From Pseudomonas turukhanskensis (GTDB taxonomy: Bacteria; Pseudomonadota; Gammaproteobacteria; Pseudomonadales; Pseudomonadaceae), in contig NZ_BSFN01000008.1 of the NCBI RefSeq assembly GCF_027922365.1, positions 1 through 64,000 on the forward strand: a DNA stretch of 64,000 bases. Direction: 5' to 3'. The translations under genes and the position numbers were made by a program. Shown here piece after piece: positions 55,293 to 63,777 of this stretch. The number at the start of each line of letters is the position of its first letter. Positions within the stretch are counted from its first letter, which is position 1. The notes beneath the pieces are model-generated. The model saw nothing but the letters and a program-made list of their open reading frames with translations, was not told the DNA's origin and did not search any database.

Positions 55293-56303
55293 ATGTCCCG
55301 CGTTACCCTCAGCCGCTACTTGATCGAGCAGACCCGAAGCAACAACACTCCCGCCGATCTTCGCTTCCTGATTGAAGTGGTCGCGCGTGCCTGCAAGGAG
55401 ATCAGCCACGCGGTATCCAAAGGCGCCCTGGGTGGCGTACTGGGCAGCATGGGCACCGAAAACGTGCAGGGTGAAGTGCAGAAGAAGCTCGACGTGATCT
55501 CCAACGAGATCCTGCTCGAAGCCAACGAATGGGGCGGCCACCTGGCCGGCATGGCGTCCGAAGAAATGGACAATGCCTACCAGATCCCCGGCAAATACCC
55601 AAAAGGCGCCTACCTGCTGGTATTCGACCCGCTGGATGGCTCCTCGAACATCGACGTCAACGTCTCGGTCGGCACCATCTTCTCGGTACTGCGTTGCCCA
55701 GACCAATACCTGAGCCAGAACGACAGCCTCGATGAGCAGGCTTTCCTGCAGCCAGGCACCAAACAGGTGTGTGCCGGCTACGCCATCTATGGCCCGCAGA
55801 CCATGCTGGTACTGACCTTGGGCAACGGCGTCAAAGGCTTCACTCTGGACCGCGAACTGGGCAGCTTTGTACTCACTCACGATGACATCCGCATTCCGGA
55901 AACCACCGCCGAATTCGCCATCAACATGTCCAACTCGCGCCACTGGGAGCCGCCTGTCAGCCGCTACGTGGAAGAGCTGCTGGCCGGCAAGGAAGGCCCG
56001 CTGGGCAAGGACTACAACATGCGCTGGGTCGCGGCCATGGTGGCTGACGTGCACCGCATCCTTACCCGTGGCGGTCTGTTCATGTACCCGCGTGATTCGC
56101 GTGAGCCGAGCAAGCCGGGCAAGCTGCGCCTGATGTACGAAGCCAACCCGATGTCCTTTATCGTCGAGCAGGCCGGTGGCGTGTCCACCAACGGCATTGA
56201 GCGCATTCTCGATATCCAGCCGACGTCCCTGCACCAGCGCGTGGCGGTGTACCTGGGTTCGAAGGAAGAAGTCGATCGCGTCACTGCCTACCATCAGGGT
56301 TAA
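55293..56303 (+). CDS. fbp: fructose-1,6-bisphosphatase class I
   Basis: Hydrolyses fructose-1,6-bisphosphate in gluconeogenesis, essential to pseudomonads growing on organic acids. 336 residues with the metal/phosphate motif [40 protein letters not shown] and the closing [31 protein letters not shown] hairpin without T-run precedes it (about 55208-55240), perhaps ending the upstream cyclase transcript. Confidence 0.97.
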   Translation: MSRVTLSRYLIEQTRSNNTPADLRFLIEVVARACKEISHAVSKGALGGVLGSMGTENVQGEVQKKLDVISNEILLEANEWGGHLAGMASEEMDNAYQIPGKYPKGAYLLVFDPLDGSSNIDVNVSVGTIFSVLRCPDQYLSQNDSLDEQAFLQPGTKQVCAGYAIYGPQTMLVLTLGNGVKGFTLDRELGSFVLTHDDIRIPETTAEFAINMSNSRHWEPPVSRYVEELLAGKEGPLGKDYNMRWVAAMVADVHRILTRGGLFMYPRDSREPSKPGKLRLMYEANPMSFIVEQAGGVSTNGIERILDIQPTSLHQRVAVYLGSKEEVDRVTAYHQG

Positions 56304-56306
56304 GCC

Positions 56307-56909
56307 ATGAGCGCCCCTTGGCAGCCGTTGCTGGACTGGTGGTTTGGGTCCGGCGAAACGGCGGCCGAGGTGGCGAGCGCGCAGCAAGGCCTGTGGTTCG
56401 GCAAGCAGAACAGCCAGGACGACTACGCCCGTGAGCACTTCGCCCCCTTGGTGCGCCAGGCGCTGGCCGGTGAACTGGAAGCCTGGACCGAAACCGCCGA
56501 GGGCTGGCTGGCACTGATCCTCTTGCTCGACCAGCTGCCGCGCATGATTTACCGCGACAGCCCTTTCGCTTACTCCGGCGACAACCGCGCCCAGCAACTG
56601 GTTGCCCGTGGCCTTGCCGCAGGTTGGGAGCAGGCCCTGGCGCCGCTGGAACAAACCTTCGTGTACCTGGTGCTGGAACACAGCGAAAACCTCGCCAGCC
56701 AGAATCTCGCCATCGAGCTGTTCGCTGGCTTGCTGGAACAGGTGAGCGAAGAAGATCGTGCCTACTTCACCCACACACTCGACTACGCTGAACGTCACCA
56801 GTGCGTAATCGCCCGTTTTGGCCGTTTTCCTCACCGTAATCAGGCACTTGGCCGCGACAGTACGGCCGAGGAAATTTCCTTTCTCAAGGAACCCGGTTCC
56901 GGCTTTTAA
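56307..56909 (+). CDS. DUF924 family protein
   Basis: 200 residues, all-helical by composition, with family marks at the start (LLDWWFG), LILLLDQLPRMIYRD in the middle and a C-terminal HRNQALGRDSTAEEISFL. The fold resembles tetratricopeptide-like helical arrays. Biochemical function unknown. Starts three bases after fbp and is probably co-transcribed. Confidence 0.88.
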   Translation: MSAPWQPLLDWWFGSGETAAEVASAQQGLWFGKQNSQDDYAREHFAPLVRQALAGELEAWTETAEGWLALILLLDQLPRMIYRDSPFAYSGDNRAQQLVARGLAAGWEQALAPLEQTFVYLVLEHSENLASQNLAIELFAGLLEQVSEEDRAYFTHTLDYAERHQCVIARFGRFPHRNQALGRDSTAEEISFLKEPGSGF

Positions 56910-56968
56910 CGTCCAAGCAGGCAGTTGCCATTCGCCTGTCTTTCTCTTCCCTGCCTTGGAGTTCTTCC

Positions 56969-57223
56969 ATGACCTTGCGTCGCATCCTGCTCTTGTCGTT
57001 TTGCGTGTTGATCACCGCGTGCAGCAAGATCAACCAGGACAACTACTCGAAAATCACCGTCGGCATGAACAAGGCCGAAGTGGAAAAACTGCTCGGTACG
57101 CCCACCGATTGCTCCGGCGCCATTGGCCTGTCGAGCTGCACCTGGGGCGATAAGGAAACCTACATCAGCATTCAATACGCCGGCGACAAGGTGGTGGTGT
57201 TCGCAGGCCATGGTCTGAAATAA
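56969..57223 (+). CDS. BamE/OmlA-like small lipoprotein
   Basis: 84 residues: lipoprotein signal RRILLLSFCVLITAC, then NYSKITVGMNKAEVEKLLGTP, the SmpA/OmlA-type helix pair that recurs in DUF3862 proteins, and a beta hairpin ending YAGDKVVVFAGHGLK. It is a single BamE-like fold but not the true BamE of the outer-membrane assembly complex as far as can be judged. A second lipoprotein gene follows. Confidence 0.8.
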   Translation: MTLRRILLLSFCVLITACSKINQDNYSKITVGMNKAEVEKLLGTPTDCSGAIGLSSCTWGDKETYISIQYAGDKVVVFAGHGLK

Positions 57224-57235
57224 GGAGGCATGCCC

Positions 57236-57793
57236 ATGCGTTTTTATCTTTCGTTGTGCGCGGCCGTGCTGCTGGCCGGCTGCAGTAATTCCGGAACCGG
57301 CCCGGTACCGCCCAAGACGGTGGAAAAAGTCGACCTCGAACGCTACCAGGGCACCTGGTACGAGGCGGCGCGTTTGCCGATGTTCTTCCAGCGCGACTGC
57401 GCGCAATCCGAAGCCCATTACACCCTGCAGCCCGATGGCAAAGTCGGCGTGCTGAACCGTTGCCGCACCCTGGAAGGCAAATGGCAGGAAGCCAAAGGTG
57501 TGGCCGAGCCCCAAGTGGAGGGCAAGACCGACAAGCTGTGGGTGACCTTCGATAACTGGGTAAGCGACGTATTGCCCGGCGTGACCAAGGGCCAATACTG
57601 GGTGCTTTACCTGGACGACGAGTACGAAACCGTCATGGTCGGCAGCCCCGATCACGAATACCTGTGGCTGCTCTCGCGCACCCCTGAGCTCAAGCCCGGC
57701 ATGAAGGAAAAGCTGCTGGAAGTGGCCAAGGGGCAGAACTACGACACCGGCGAGTTGATCTGGCGTACGCCGGATGGGTCGATCAAGAAGTAA
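57236..57793 (+). CDS. blc: lipocalin family lipoprotein (Blc-like)
   Basis: 185 residues: lipobox VLLAGCSNSG, lipocalin motif 1 DLERYQGTWYEAARLPMFFQ, and the later YWVLYLDDEYETVMVGSPDHEYLWLLSRTP typical of bacterial lipocalins. These outer-membrane proteins bind lysophospholipids and respond to envelope stress. ATG 57236 was chosen because AAGGAGG lies about 8 nt upstream; the ATG at 57230 is too close to it. Confidence 0.9.
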   Translation: MRFYLSLCAAVLLAGCSNSGTGPVPPKTVEKVDLERYQGTWYEAARLPMFFQRDCAQSEAHYTLQPDGKVGVLNRCRTLEGKWQEAKGVAEPQVEGKTDKLWVTFDNWVSDVLPGVTKGQYWVLYLDDEYETVMVGSPDHEYLWLLSRTPELKPGMKEKLLEVAKGQNYDTGELIWRTPDGSIKK

Positions 57794-57828
57794 CCGGCAA
57801 GGACGGTAGATTCATGCGTGATCGCAAT

Positions 57829-57893
57829 GGTGCGCATAGCACGCCCTACAAAGGCGGACCTCGATTGCTCTTGTAGGGTGTGCTCCGCGCACC
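57829..57893. repeat. 65-bp imperfect palindromic repeat
   Basis: GGTGCGC..AGCAC.CCCTACAA is repeated inverted as TTGTAGGG.GTGCT..GCGCACC, 23-nt arms with three mismatches. It lies between convergent genes and may also end transcription. A degenerate relative lies at 53282-53344. Confidence 0.8.
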
Positions 57894-57939
57894 AGTACGG
57901 TACCGAGCGCGCCGACGCAAATCGGCGTTCACTACACGA

Positions 57940-58389
57940 TCAAAGGCCTTTCGCCTTCGGGGATTGCAGCTTGATCTGCACCTCGGTATCACCCGCCCCA
58001 TGCTCAAACCCACACGTCAGCGGCGTAGGTTTGCCAGTGAGCAGGGCCGGGTTGTTGGAAAACCCCACCGGCTCCAACGGCACGCCACGCGGGCTCAGGT
58101 CCAACTGCCCATTGCCGTTGCTGTCTTGATACAGCTGCAACGCATAGCGCCCGGGCGGCAAGTTGCGCAGGCGTACTGTGGGCTCGGTGCTGTGCACTTC
58201 GCGCAGCGGGGTTTGCGGCCAGGTTTGCTGGTCGGCAAACGCCAGCGCCAAGCCAAGTTTCCCTTCGGCCTGTACGCCATCGATCTTGACCACAATGTCG
58301 CCCGCCACTGCCTGTGCCCCGACGAGTAACAGGAACAAGCCGGCAGATCTGATTAGCTGGGTTACAGAGGGATGATTTCTGTGTGGCAT
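57940..58389 (-). CDS. DUF2141 secreted protein
   Basis: 149 residues from ATG 58389 (a TTG eight codons upstream is possible): a signal peptide (QLIRSAGLFLLLVGAQAVAG), then a beta-sandwich DUF2141 domain with the family line NLPPGRYALQLYQDSNGNGQLD and a closing GVPLEPVGFSNNP. Periplasmic or extracellular. Function unknown. Divergent from the darA-like gene with only 38 bp between starts. Confidence 0.85.
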   Translation of the reverse strand: MPHRNHPSVTQLIRSAGLFLLLVGAQAVAGDIVVKIDGVQAEGKLGLALAFADQQTWPQTPLREVHSTEPTVRLRNLPPGRYALQLYQDSNGNGQLDLSPRGVPLEPVGFSNNPALLTGKPTPLTCGFEHGAGDTEVQIKLQSPKAKGL

Positions 58390-58427
58390 AATTCCGGCAC
58401 TTTTGTGTTGCAAGGATTGCGCGCGTC

Positions 58428-59345
58428 ATGCGTCAGGTGTTGGTGGTTCACTATTCACAAACCGGGCAGTTGAGCCGACTGGTCAATGCCGTCTGCGCTC
58501 CGCTGCAGCAGCGCGCCGACATCCAGGTGGACTTTCTGGCCATCGAACCTGCGCAACCTTACCCGTTTCCCTGGCCGTTTCTCAGTTTTTTCCGGATTTT
58601 TCCCGAGACGGTGCTAATGCGCCCGCAGCCGCTGAAACCGTTGGCGGTCGACCCTGCAAAACGCTACGACCTGATCATTCTGGCCTACCAGGTGTGGTTC
58701 CTCACGCCGTCGTTGCCCATCACCAGCTTTCTCGCCTCGCCCGAAGCCGCACAGTTGCTGCGCGATACGCCGGTGGTGACGGTGATTGGCTGCCGCAATA
58801 TGTGGCTGATGGCCCAGGAAAAACTCAAAACCCGCCTGAGTCAGCTCGGCGCGCGTCTGCTCGACAACGTGGCGCTGACCGATGCCTGCGGCACCGCCGC
58901 GAGCTTTTTGTCCACGCCGCTGTGGATGTTTACCGGCCGGCAAAAACCTTACAGCTGGGTGCCACGTGCCGGTATCGACGACGCCGAGATCGTCGCCAGC
59001 AGCCGCTTTGGCGAGGCGATTGCCCAGCGCCTGAGTGCCGATGCATTGCCCCTTGCCGAGCCGATGTTGCAAGGCCTGGGCGCTGTGCGTGTGGATGAAA
59101 AACTGATCGGCAGCGAAACCGTCGGCAACCGCAGCTTCCAGCTCTGGAGCCGGCTGCTCGCCGCTATCGGCCCGCAGCAAAGCCTGCGTCGTGGATTGGG
59201 CTTGGTGGTGTATGTGGCCTTTCTGCTGTGCCTGATCATTACTGTGGTGCCCCTTGGCGCCGTTCTGAAAAAGCTGCTGGCGCCGGTGTTCAAGGCCCGT
59301 ACCCAGCGGCAGAAAGCTTACTTTGCCGGTCCGTCCGGTGAGTGA
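58428..59345 (+). CDS. darA: dialkylresorcinol enzyme DarA-like (flavodoxin-fold aromatase)
   Basis: 305 residues. The N terminus VLVVHYSQTGQLSRLV is a flavodoxin FMN-phosphate loop; IILAYQVWFLTPSLPITSFL resembles the flavin-binding strand. A hydrophobic C-terminal helix (VVYVAFLLCLIITVVPLGAV) suggests membrane attachment. DarA-type proteins aromatise the ring made by DarB from two beta-ketoacyl units to give a dialkylresorcinol. It begins a four-gene rightward set, and its partner DarB-like enzyme follows after 64 bp. Confidence 0.75.
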   Translation: MRQVLVVHYSQTGQLSRLVNAVCAPLQQRADIQVDFLAIEPAQPYPFPWPFLSFFRIFPETVLMRPQPLKPLAVDPAKRYDLIILAYQVWFLTPSLPITSFLASPEAAQLLRDTPVVTVIGCRNMWLMAQEKLKTRLSQLGARLLDNVALTDACGTAASFLSTPLWMFTGRQKPYSWVPRAGIDDAEIVASSRFGEAIAQRLSADALPLAEPMLQGLGAVRVDEKLIGSETVGNRSFQLWSRLLAAIGPQQSLRRGLGLVVYVAFLLCLIITVVPLGAVLKKLLAPVFKARTQRQKAYFAGPSGE

Positions 59346-59409
59346 TGAGCGCCGCGTTGTGGCCTGCGCGCTCTGAAGTGACTCGAGGAAGCACCGAAAA
59401 GGAAGCCCC

Positions 59410-60567
59410 GTGGTTCAACCCGTATTTATCAACCGCATCAGCGCCTTTCTGCCCCATGACGCGGTGGACAACGACAGCATGGAAGGCCGCTTGGGCCTGG
59501 TCGGTGCGCGCCCCTCACGCGCGCGCAAGCTGGTACTGCGCAGCAACGGTATTCAAAGCCGCCACTACGTGATCGACCCCGCCAGTGGCGAGCCGAGCAT
59601 GACCAATGCCCAAGTGAGTGCCGAAGCCATTCGCGGCCTGGCCGGCAACGGCTTCGAGCTCGACCAGCTCGACTGCCTGGTGGCCAGCAGTTCTTCGCCC
59701 GACCAGGTGATGCCCAACCACGCGGTGATGGTGCATGGCGAACTCGGCAACCCGCCGTGTGAAGTGGTGTCCACCGCCGGCATCTGCCTGTGCGGCATGA
59801 GTGCGCTGAAATACGCCTGGCTCAGCGTTGCCAGCGGCGAGAGCCAGAACGCCGTGGCCTGTGGCTCGGAAGTGGCCTCGGTGCTGATGCAGGCCAAAAA
59901 CTTCAACGCCGAATACGAAAGCCGCGTCGACGAGCTGGAAACCCACCCGGAAATCGCCTTCGAAAAAGACTTTCTGCGCTGGATGCTCTCCGATGGCGCC
60001 GGCGCCGTGCTGCTGCAACAGCAGGCCAATACCAAGGGCCTGAGCTTGCGTATCGATTGGTTGGATATCTATTCCTTCGCCGACCAGATGCCGGCCTGCA
60101 TGTACGCCGGCGCCGATATGGTGGACGGCCAACTTAAAGGTTGGAGCCGCTACAGTGCCGACGAGCGTAGCCGCCACTCGGTGATGGCCATCAAACAGAA
60201 TGTCAAACTGCTTAACGACAACATCGTCAAATACACCGTGGAGCAGGCGCTGCAACGGATTATGTCCAAGCGCACGTTGCACGCCGACGAGATCGACCTG
60301 TTTCTGCCGCACTATTCCTCGGAATTCTTCCGCGACCGTCTGGCCGTCGGCCTGCGCAATGCCGACCTGCCGATTCCCCAGGAACGCTGGTTCACCAACC
60401 TCACCAGCAAGGGCAACACTGGCGCGGCGTCGATCTTCATCATGCTCGAAGAGCTATTGAACGGCGGCCGCCTGCGCAGTGGTCAGCGCTTGCTGTGCTA
60501 CGTGCCCGAAAGCGGGCGTTTCTCCAGTGCCTTTATGCATCTGACGGTGGTTGGCGATGAAGCTTGA
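59410..60567 (+). CDS. darB: beta-ketoacyl-ACP synthase III, DarB-like
   Basis: 385 residues, longer than housekeeping FabH (about 320-330). Catalytic Cys lies in VSTAGICLCGMSALKYAW, His in DLFLPHYSSEFF and Asn in NLTSKGNTGAASIF, so the triad is intact. The length and neighbour DarA point to a DarB-type ketosynthase/cyclase joining two beta-ketoacyl thioesters. Start is GTG 59410 with AGGAAG upstream. Its 3' end overlaps the next gene by 11 nt. Confidence 0.8.
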   Translation: MVQPVFINRISAFLPHDAVDNDSMEGRLGLVGARPSRARKLVLRSNGIQSRHYVIDPASGEPSMTNAQVSAEAIRGLAGNGFELDQLDCLVASSSSPDQVMPNHAVMVHGELGNPPCEVVSTAGICLCGMSALKYAWLSVASGESQNAVACGSEVASVLMQAKNFNAEYESRVDELETHPEIAFEKDFLRWMLSDGAGAVLLQQQANTKGLSLRIDWLDIYSFADQMPACMYAGADMVDGQLKGWSRYSADERSRHSVMAIKQNVKLLNDNIVKYTVEQALQRIMSKRTLHADEIDLFLPHYSSEFFRDRLAVGLRNADLPIPQERWFTNLTSKGNTGAASIFIMLEELLNGGRLRSGQRLLCYVPESGRFSSAFMHLTVVGDEA

Positions 60568-60970
60568 TGAAGTGCCGCAAGACCACAGCTCCACCTACGG
60601 CGGCCACAGCAAGCTGGTGTACGCAGTGGATGCCCAGGGCCACTACCAGGGGTCGCAAAGCGATGGCTGGGAGCCCGAGGCCTACGCCACTCAACTGGCC
60701 GTGCAGGAACTTGAAGACCTGGCCGCCGAGGCCAATGCCGGCTGGCAACGGGGCGAGCTGTCGCCGCTGAAATTTCTGATGTACCGCTATCGCCTGGATG
60801 AGCCGGCGCTGGCGCAGATCACCGGGCTCTGGCAATGGCGCATTCGCCGGCACTTTCGCCCGGCTGTTTACCGCACGTTGTCGGCCGCCATTCTCGGCCG
60901 TTACGCCGACGCGTTCGGTTTGCCGCTGGCCGACCTGACCCAATACCAAAACAACAAGGATCGGGCATGA
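60557..60970 (+). CDS. unknown 137-residue protein of the lipid cluster
   Basis: Not recognised. Soluble, no signal or membrane helix. The N-terminal third is acidic and aromatic (QDHSSTYGGHSKLVYAVDAQ, GSQSDGWEPEAYATQLAV). The C-terminal half is helical: LMYRYRLDEPALAQITGLWQ then WRIRRHFRPAVYRTLSAAIL and GRYADAFGLPLADL, in which the second and third helices look like a Cro/XRE-type helix-turn-helix. Start ATG 60557 overlaps darB and its end overlaps the BtrH-like gene (ATGA), so it is tightly coupled to both. Confidence 0.75.
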   Translation: MKLDEVPQDHSSTYGGHSKLVYAVDAQGHYQGSQSDGWEPEAYATQLAVQELEDLAAEANAGWQRGELSPLKFLMYRYRLDEPALAQITGLWQWRIRRHFRPAVYRTLSAAILGRYADAFGLPLADLTQYQNNKDRA

Positions 60971-61968
60971 GCAGTTTTCAACACCGTCAGAGCGCCCACT
61001 GCGAAAGCGGCGTAATGGCCAGCCTGCTGACCCATGCCGGCCTGCCCATGAGTGAGCCGATGGCGTTTGGCCTCGCCTCGGGCCTGGCGTTTGCCTACCT
61101 GCCCATCGTCAAACTCAGCGGCATGCCCCTGATCGCCTACCGCATGCCGCCCAAGCACCTGATCAAAACCCTGAGCAAACGCCTGGGCGCCAAACTTCAT
61201 ACGCAAACCTTCGGCAAGCCCGAGCAGGGTCGCCTGGCGCTCGACGCGGCGCTGGACAGCGGGCGCCTGGCTGGCCTGCAGAGTTCGGTGTTCTGGCTGC
61301 CGTACTTTCCGCCGGAAATGCGCTTTCACTTCAACGCCCACAACCTGTTGGCGTACGGCCGTGAAGGCAACGACTACCTGATCAGCGACCCGGTGTTCGA
61401 AGCGCCCGTGCGCTGCGCCAGTGAAGACCTGCAAAAAGCCCGCTTCGCTAAAGGCGCGCTGGCGGCCAAAGGCTTGATGTACTGGCTCGACGATGTGCCA
61501 CTGGAGCAGGACTGGAACCAATTGGTCCGCCAGAGCGTGCTGTCCACCACCCGGATTCTGGACGGCATGCCGCTGCCCTGGATCGGCATCCGCGGTATTC
61601 AGCACCTGGCCAACAAAGTGGAACAGCTCGACCCGACGCAGGTGAAATACAACCGCCTGTACCTCACCCATATCGTGCGTATGCAGGAAGAGATCGGCAC
61701 CGGCGGCGCGGGCTTCCGATTTATGTACGCCAGCTTTTTGCAGGAAGCGGGGGAGAAGTTGGGCGATGCCACCCTGCAGGAAGCCTCCATGCAGCTCACC
61801 GCGATTGGCGATAACTGGCGGCAGTTTGCTTCGGCCTGTGTGCGCGCCAGCCGCAGTAAAACCGAAGCGCCGAATTTCGCGCCGATTGCGCAACAGTTGC
61901 GGGGGATTGCCTTGCAGGAGCGGGCGTTGATGAAAGAGTTGGGGGCGTGGGCAAAACGCAAAAGGTAA
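60967..61968 (+). CDS. BtrH_N-domain protein, putative acyl transferase
   Basis: 333 residues. The N-terminal 150 fit the butirosin BtrH_N domain: HCESGVMASLLTHAG (conserved His-Cys), SEPMAFGLASGLAFAYLP, and HNLLAYGREGNDYLISDP. The C-terminal half is a helical domain. BtrH transfers an acyl group from an acyl carrier protein to an amine, so the protein may offload or attach the lipid made by this locus (inference). It overlaps the preceding gene by four bases and is the last rightward gene. Confidence 0.82.
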   Translation: MSSFQHRQSAHCESGVMASLLTHAGLPMSEPMAFGLASGLAFAYLPIVKLSGMPLIAYRMPPKHLIKTLSKRLGAKLHTQTFGKPEQGRLALDAALDSGRLAGLQSSVFWLPYFPPEMRFHFNAHNLLAYGREGNDYLISDPVFEAPVRCASEDLQKARFAKGALAAKGLMYWLDDVPLEQDWNQLVRQSVLSTTRILDGMPLPWIGIRGIQHLANKVEQLDPTQVKYNRLYLTHIVRMQEEIGTGGAGFRFMYASFLQEAGEKLGDATLQEASMQLTAIGDNWRQFASACVRASRSKTEAPNFAPIAQQLRGIALQERALMKELGAWAKRKR

Positions 61969-62010
61969 CGGACGCTCAGGGGTTGCCGATCGTTACGCAT
62001 TCCTATCCGA

Positions 62011-62096
62011 GATTCTGGATTCCCCGCCTGCGCGGGAATGACGGTGATCTTGCAAAAAAACGCCGTCGTCCCCGCGCAGGCGGGGACCCGGAATTC
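62011..62096. repeat. inverted pair of palindromic repeats between convergent gene sets
   Basis: A first unit (GATTCTGGATTCCCCGCC then TGCGCGGGAATGACGG, 62011-62045) and a second, inverted unit (CCGTCGTCCCCGCGCAGG then CGGGGACCCGGAATTC, 62063-62096) flank an A7 run. Such CCCGCnnGCGGG-type units are common interspersed repeats in proteobacteria. A hairpin here would end transcription from both sides. Also note the A-run TGCAAAAAAACG between them. Confidence 0.75.
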
Positions 62097-62110
62097 AGTA
62101 GGAGAACCCG

Positions 62111-62668
62111 TTAGTTCAGAGCGAGCTGTTGTACCTGAATGCCAGCGGCTAGCTCGCCAAAGCTGTTGGTGCCCAGCTCACCATCCCCCTCCAGCAACAC
62201 CCCCTGCACACAAAAATCCCCCTGCTCATCCACCACCAGCAACAACGCCTGGCTGATCACTCCCGCCTGCACATCCAGCCGCGCCAACCCCATCAACTGC
62301 GACCACACCCGAGGCCCCGCGCCGATAAACAGGTTTGGGCCTTCCAGCCCCAACTGCTGCGCCACATGAAAGCCGGCGGCATTGCTCACGCTGTTCACGA
62401 ATTCGAAGGGCTTGGGTTGCTTGTGCTGCACGCACACGGCTTCCAGCAGGGCGATCATGGTCGGCCGTGCGGGGTGGCAGGAAGCGAGGTACAGGCCACA
62501 GTCGCTGCGCACGTGGTCTTTGAGGGCGGCGGCGCCGAGTAACGCCTGAAATATCAGGCGGTCGATACGCCGGGGCGGGTTGCTCAGCCATTGGCTCAGC
62601 GCCGCTTTCAAGTCTTTATCGCTGGTGCTGGCCGAGCCTCGGATTTCACTGGCGGCAATCACCTTCAT
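62111..62668 (-). CDS. ketosynthase-like protein without catalytic cysteine (chain-length-factor candidate)
   Basis: 185 residues, about half a ketosynthase, of the short Ketoacyl-synt_2 type: LASCHPARPTMIALLEAVCV, then EFVNSVSNAAGFHVAQQLGL in the place where a ketosynthase has its active-site Cys, and GLARLDVQAGVISQALLLVV. Ser/Asn residues stand where Cys is expected, so it probably assists or controls chain length for the partner ketosynthase. ATG 62668 overlaps the stop of the ketosynthase gene (ATGA). Confidence 0.78.
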   Translation of the reverse strand: MKVIAASEIRGSASTSDKDLKAALSQWLSNPPRRIDRLIFQALLGAAALKDHVRSDCGLYLASCHPARPTMIALLEAVCVQHKQPKPFEFVNSVSNAAGFHVAQQLGLEGPNLFIGAGPRVWSQLMGLARLDVQAGVISQALLLVVDEQGDFCVQGVLLEGDGELGTNSFGELAAGIQVQQLALN

Positions 62669-63777
62669 TGCGCACCTCCCATGCACTGCAACACCAGGCT
62701 GGCGTTGTTGCCGCCGAAGCCGAAAAAGTTGGCCAGCAGTACGGCGTCGCCGGGCAATTGAATGCGCTCGCAGCTCAGGGGCAGGCTGGCCTCGGCGGCG
62801 TAATCCAGGCCCGGCAATTGGTGCTGCTGGAGCGCTTTCATCAACAGCAGGGTTTCACTCAGGCCGCAGGCGCCAAGGGTGTGGCCGAGCCAGGGTTTGA
62901 GCACGCACAGCGCCGGCATGTGTTCGCCGTACAGGCTGAGCATGCCGTTGCGTTCCGCCACGTCGTTGGCCTGGGTGGCGGTGCCGTGCAGTTTGACCAG
63001 GGCGATGTCGCCGGCCGTGCGCTCGGCGCTTTTGAGCGCTTGCTGCATCACCCAGTCGATATGGCTGCCGTCTTCGCGGGTGGTGGTCAGGCTGCTGGTA
63101 TCGCAGGCGCTGAAGCCGCCGAGCAGACGGGCCAGCGGTGCTGCGCCAGGCTCGAGCGAGAGCAGGGCGGCGGCGTAGGTTTCGCCCAGTACCAGGCCGT
63201 CACGTTCGGGGTGAAACGGCCGGTAATGGCCGCTGGGGCTTAGCAAGTCGAGCGCGCCGAAGCCTTGCATGGCCAACGCGCTGGGCGTTTCGTAGGCAAT
63301 CAGCACGGCGCGGGCAAACTGCCCATCGGCGAGCATCCGGGCGCCGTAGAGCAAGCCATTGGCGGCGCTGGTGCAGGCCGTGTTCAAGGTAAAGGCATCG
63401 GCGAAGCCCCAGCGCTCACGCAGCTGTTCGGCGATGCGGTCCAGCGAAGTGGAGTCGTCCGGCAGGAACTGCCCCTGTTCGGCGGCCTGGGTTTCCAGGT
63501 CGACGATGTCCAGGCTGGTGCTGGCGACGATCAACACACAGTCATCCAGCGACCCGTGCTCCGCGCCCAGGGTTTCGCGCAGCAGCTGATCCAGCCGTGC
63601 GTCTAGGGTGTGCGCAGGGCCGGCCACGTCCAGGTAGGTTCTGGGCTGTTGCAGTTCATGTAGAAGAAAGGAGCGTCCTTTCGCCTTTCGATCGTCGCCC
63701 AGGGCACGGCTGGCGGTCGCCAGGTCGGCACCCAGCGCGCACTGCAAGGCGCCGCGTTGCAGGTACACCGGCGTCAC
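62665..63777 (-). CDS. beta-ketoacyl-ACP synthase (KAS I/II type)
   Basis: 370 residues with an intact triad: nucleophile in LNTACTSAANGLLYGA, first His in VKLHGTATQANDVAERN, second His in KPWLGHTLGACGLSE, and the closing FFGFGGNNASLVLQ. It elongates acyl chains on ACP. GTG 63777 overlaps the ACP stop by four bases. The gene order ACP-KS-KS-like fits an aryl-polyene or related polyketide/fatty-acid locus, not the housekeeping fabF context. Confidence 0.87.
   Translation of the reverse strand: MTPVYLQRGALQCALGADLATASRALGDDRKAKGRSFLLHELQQPRTYLDVAGPAHTLDARLDQLLRETLGAEHGSLDDCVLIVASTSLDIVDLETQAAEQGQFLPDDSTSLDRIAEQLRERWGFADAFTLNTACTSAANGLLYGARMLADGQFARAVLIAYETPSALAMQGFGALDLLSPSGHYRPFHPERDGLVLGETYAAALLSLEPGAAPLARLLGGFSACDTSSLTTTREDGSHIDWVMQQALKSAERTAGDIALVKLHGTATQANDVAERNGMLSLYGEHMPALCVLKPWLGHTLGACGLSETLLLMKALQQHQLPGLDYAAEASLPLSCERIQLPGDAVLLANFFGFGGNNASLVLQCMGGAQ

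Noticed and set aside
59410..60567. Housekeeping FabH
   Set aside because: At 385 residues it is too long. It is coupled to DarA-like and BtrH-like genes rather than to plsX, fabD, fabG and acpP.
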